From: JAYSFC01 sp041913505
GTDB taxonomy: Bacteria; Pseudomonadota; Gammaproteobacteria; Burkholderiales; Burkholderiaceae_C
NCBI GenBank assembly: GCA_041913505.1
Contig: JAYSFC010000092.1
Location: 1-15,537 of the forward strand
Reading direction: 5' to 3'
DNA: 15,537 nucleotides
Part shown: positions 13,187-15,537 of the stretch, in pieces
How positions within the stretch are numbered: the stretch's first letter is position 1
How the letters are laid out: each line of letters begins with the position of its first letter
Notes under the pieces: model-generated
Told to the model about the DNA's origin: nothing
The model's input: the letters and a program-made list of their open reading frames with translations, nothing else
The model's database searches: none
Translations under genes and position numbers: made by a program

Positions 13187-15537
13187 ATGTTTGTCCATTT
13201 GCGCCTGCACACTGAATTTTCCGTCGTCGACGGCACCACCCGCATCGACGAATTGGCCAAGGCCGCCGCGGCCGACCGGCAGCCCGCGATGGCGATCACC
13301 GACCTCAATAACCTGTTCGGCGCGATCAAGTTCTACAAGGAAAACCGCGGCAAGGGTGTCAAACCCGTGCTGGGCGCCGAGATCTTCCTAGAAGAACCGG
13401 CAGGTGGCGCACCTTCGCGCATGCTGCTGCTGGTGCAGAGCAAGCAGGGCTATCTCAATATTTCCGAGCTGCTCGCACGCGCCTGGACGCGCAACGTGGT
13501 CAAGAATCTGGCCGTGTGCACCTGGGCTTGGCTGGAGGAGCTGGGAGAGGGGCTGATTGCCTTGTCGGGCGCCCAGGCGGGACCCGTGGGGCAGGCACTC
13601 GTGCGTGGCGATGCATCGGGGGCGGCCGAACTTGCCCTGCGGCTCGCGGGGCTTTTTCCTCACCGCTTCTACCTCGAAATACAGCGTGCGGGGCGGCCGG
13701 ACGACGAGGCCCACGTGGCAGCCGCCGTGCAACTGGCTGCGCGCCTGAATCTGCCTGTGGTGGCGACCCATCCGGTGCAGTTCACCACCGAGGAGGAGTT
13801 CGAGGCCCACGAGGCGCGCGTGTGCATCGCCGAGGGTGAAATTCTGGCCAACCCGCGCCGGGTGCGGCGCTTCACGCGCGAGCAGTATTTCAAGTCCAGC
13901 GCGCAAATGGCGGAACTGTTCGCCGATGTGCCCTCGGCGATCGAGAACACCGTGGAGATCGCCAAGCGTTGCAATCTCACGCTGGTGCTGGGCAAGCCGC
14001 GCCTGCCCGACTTTCCCACGCCCAACGGCATGCCGATCGACGAGTATTTCCGCTATGCGTCGCACGAAGGCTTGAAAGAGCGTCTGGCCCACTTGTTCCC
14101 CGATGAAGCGGAGCGTGAGAGACAGCGTCCGCGCTATGTGGACCGGCTGGAGTTCGAGCTCGGCACCATTCTCAAGATGGGTTTCCCGGGCTACTTTCTC
14201 ATCGTGGGTGACTTCATTCAATGGGCCAAGGCCAACGGCTGCCCCGTGGGTCCGGGCCGGGGCTCGGGTGCGGGCTCGCTCGTTGCGTACGCGCTCAAGA
14301 TCACCGACCTGGATCCGCTGCAGTACAACCTGCTGTTCGAGCGGTTCCTGAACCCCGAGCGGGTGTCCATGCCCGACTTTGATATTGACTTCTGCCAGTC
14401 CAACCGCGATCGCGTGATTGACTACGTGAAGGAGAAGTACGGCAAGGACGCCGTGAGCCAAATCGCTACCTTTGGCACCATGGCCGCCAAGGCGGCCATC
14501 CGCGACGTGGGCCGCGTGATGGACATGAGTTACACGTTCTGCGACGGTATCTCCAAATTGGTACCTGGCAAGCCCGGCCAGACCTATACGCTGGCTTACC
14601 CGCCCGAGCCCAAGAAGGAGGGCGACAAGAACAACTATGCCCTGGAGCTCGAGCCCATGCTGTACGAGCGCGTGCGCAAGGAGGAAGACGTCAGGACCAT
14701 CATCGAGATGGCACAGAAACTCGAAGGCATGACGCGCAACATCGGCATGCACGCAGGCGGCGTGCTGATCGCGCCAGGCAAGCTCACCGACTTCTGCCCG
14801 CTGTACCAGCAGCCCGGTAGCGAATCGGCCGTAAGCCAGTATGACAAGGACGACGTGGAGGCCATCGGCCTCGTGAAGTTCGACTTTCTAGGTCTGGCCA
14901 CGCTCACCATTCTGGAGATTGCGCGCGAGTTCATCCAGAAGCGCCACAAGGGCCAGGAGAACTTTGCGTTCGAGAATATCCCGCTCGACGACGGGCCGAC
15001 CTACCGGCTGTTCTCTGAGGGCAAGACCGAGGCCGTGTTCCAGTTTGAAAGCCGCGGCATGCAAGGCATGCTGCGCGAGGCCAAGCCGAGCCGCCTGGAA
15101 GATCTTATCGCCCTGAACGCGCTGTACCGCCCGGGCCCCATGGACCTGATCCCCAGCTTCATCAACCGCAAGCACGGCAAGGAAGTGGTGGAGTACCCGC
15201 ACCCGCTGGTCGAACCCGTGCTGGCCGAAACCTACGGGATCATGGTCTACCAGGAGCAGGTGATGCAGACCGCCCAGGTGCTGGGCGGCTACAGCCTGGG
15301 CGGCGCCGATATGCTGCGCCGTGCCATGGGCAAGAAGAAGGCCGAGGAAATGGCCGAGCACCGCGCCATCTTCCGCAAGGGCGCCGCTGAAAAGGGTATC
15401 GGCCAGGACAAAGCCGACGAGGTGTTCGACCTGATGGAGAAGTTTGCGGGCTACGGCTTCAACAAGTCGCACGCCGCCGCCTACTCGCTGCTGGCCTACC
15501 ACACGGGCTGGCTCAAGGTGCACTACACGGCCGAGTT
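13187..15537 (+). CDS. dnaE: DNA polymerase III alpha subunit (5' part)
   Basis: This is the catalytic subunit of the replicative polymerase; 783 residues are visible and the frame is open at the window edge (family about 1,150-1,180). The N-terminal PHP domain starts with FVHLRLHTEFSVVDG and ITDLNNLFGAIKFYKENRG. The polymerase core shows GPGRGSGAGSLVAYAL, then PDFDIDF with catalytic D399 and D401, and VKFDFLGL with the third aspartate at D566. The later blocks LNALYRPGPM, YQEQVMQ and GYGFNKSHAAAYSLLAY are all present. These features mark a DnaE1-type enzyme, not the error-prone DnaE2/ImuC. The start MFVHLR fits the family N terminus; the G-rich GGTGGG directly before it is not a well-placed ribosome site. 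I read the frame through without a shift. Confidence 0.97.
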   Translation, partial: MFVHLRLHTEFSVVDGTTRIDELAKAAAADRQPAMAITDLNNLFGAIKFYKENRGKGVKPVLGAEIFLEEPAGGAPSRMLLLVQSKQGYLNISELLARAWTRNVVKNLAVCTWAWLEELGEGLIALSGAQAGPVGQALVRGDASGAAELALRLAGLFPHRFYLEIQRAGRPDDEAHVAAAVQLAARLNLPVVATHPVQFTTEEEFEAHEARVCIAEGEILANPRRVRRFTREQYFKSSAQMAELFADVPSAIENTVEIAKRCNLTLVLGKPRLPDFPTPNGMPIDEYFRYASHEGLKERLAHLFPDEAERERQRPRYVDRLEFELGTILKMGFPGYFLIVGDFIQWAKANGCPVGPGRGSGAGSLVAYALKITDLDPLQYNLLFERFLNPERVSMPDFDIDFCQSNRDRVIDYVKEKYGKDAVSQIATFGTMAAKAAIRDVGRVMDMSYTFCDGISKLVPGKPGQTYTLAYPPEPKKEGDKNNYALELEPMLYERVRKEEDVRTIIEMAQKLEGMTRNIGMHAGGVLIAPGKLTDFCPLYQQPGSESAVSQYDKDDVEAIGLVKFDFLGLATLTILEIAREFIQKRHKGQENFAFENIPLDDGPTYRLFSEGKTEAVFQFESRGMQGMLREAKPSRLEDLIALNALYRPGPMDLIPSFINRKHGKEVVEYPHPLVEPVLAETYGIMVYQEQVMQTAQVLGGYSLGGADMLRRAMGKKKAEEMAEHRAIFRKGAAEKGIGQDKADEVFDLMEKFAGYGFNKSHAAAYSLLAYHTGWLKVHYTAE

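Noticed and set aside
13388..14752. 454-codon minus-strand frame opposite dnaE
   Set aside because: The plus strand carries the full DnaE motif set, and the antisense frame is low-complexity His/Gly/Leu-rich sequence.
1..15537. CRISPR array, insertion sequence or tRNA
   Set aside because: I saw no regularly spaced direct repeats, no transposase-like frame and no tRNA-like cloverleaf on reading the window.

Overview
The window looks like chromosomal DNA of a denitrifying betaproteobacterium, most likely Comamonadaceae (Acidovorax/Alicycliphilus/Diaphorobacter-like). I base this on the high GC content, on the style of the RNase G, BamD and DnaE proteins, on TACAAT-type -10 boxes, and on a short palindromic repeat that I recall as abundant in this family. 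The placement is from memory of the families; no search was run.

Bases 1-7255 (minus strand) hold a compact cytochrome cd1 nitrite reductase operon in transcription order nirS-nirC-nirF-nirDL-nirG-nirH-nirJ-nirN, with nirN cut by the left edge of the window. NirS is the periplasmic reductase that turns nitrite into NO. NirC is a small cytochrome c. NirDL, NirG and NirH are siroheme decarboxylase subunits, NirJ is a radical-SAM enzyme, and NirF and NirN are periplasmic late enzymes of heme d1 synthesis. Genes are 23-25 bp apart or overlap by 4-11 bp; the exception is the nirDL-nirG junction, where a palindromic repeat sits and even supplies the nirDL stop codon.

Bases 7256-8301 hold the divergent control region and nirE on the plus strand. 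NirE is the SAM-dependent uroporphyrinogen-III methyltransferase that makes precorrin-2, the entry point of the d1 pathway. A perfect 9+9 inverted repeat with a TTGA-N6-TCAA core lies between nirS and nirE and fits an FNR/DNR-type regulator acting both ways.

Bases 8389-9876 encode RNase G. The next 324 bp (9877-10200) hold no intact gene: a long hairpin right after the rng stop, then the decayed C-terminal end of an AMP-forming acyl-CoA synthetase.

Bases 10201-12167 hold a PAS-LuxR regulator divergent from scoA-scoB, the two subunits of succinyl-CoA:3-ketoacid CoA-transferase. A palindromic operator candidate lies between them. A strong bidirectional terminator (12187-12222) separates scoB from the convergent bamD (outer-membrane assembly lipoprotein). 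Divergent from bamD is dnaE (DNA polymerase III alpha), which runs off the right edge. Its -10 box lies so close to the ATG that a leaderless mRNA is predicted.

I see no insertion sequence, tRNA, rRNA or CRISPR array. The nir system itself is known. The points most worth a second look are the repeat that rewrote the NirDL C terminus, the A/B/A/B pattern of decarboxylase domains, a possible coupled 28-codon upstream ORF before nirS, and the gene remnants at 9934-10134.
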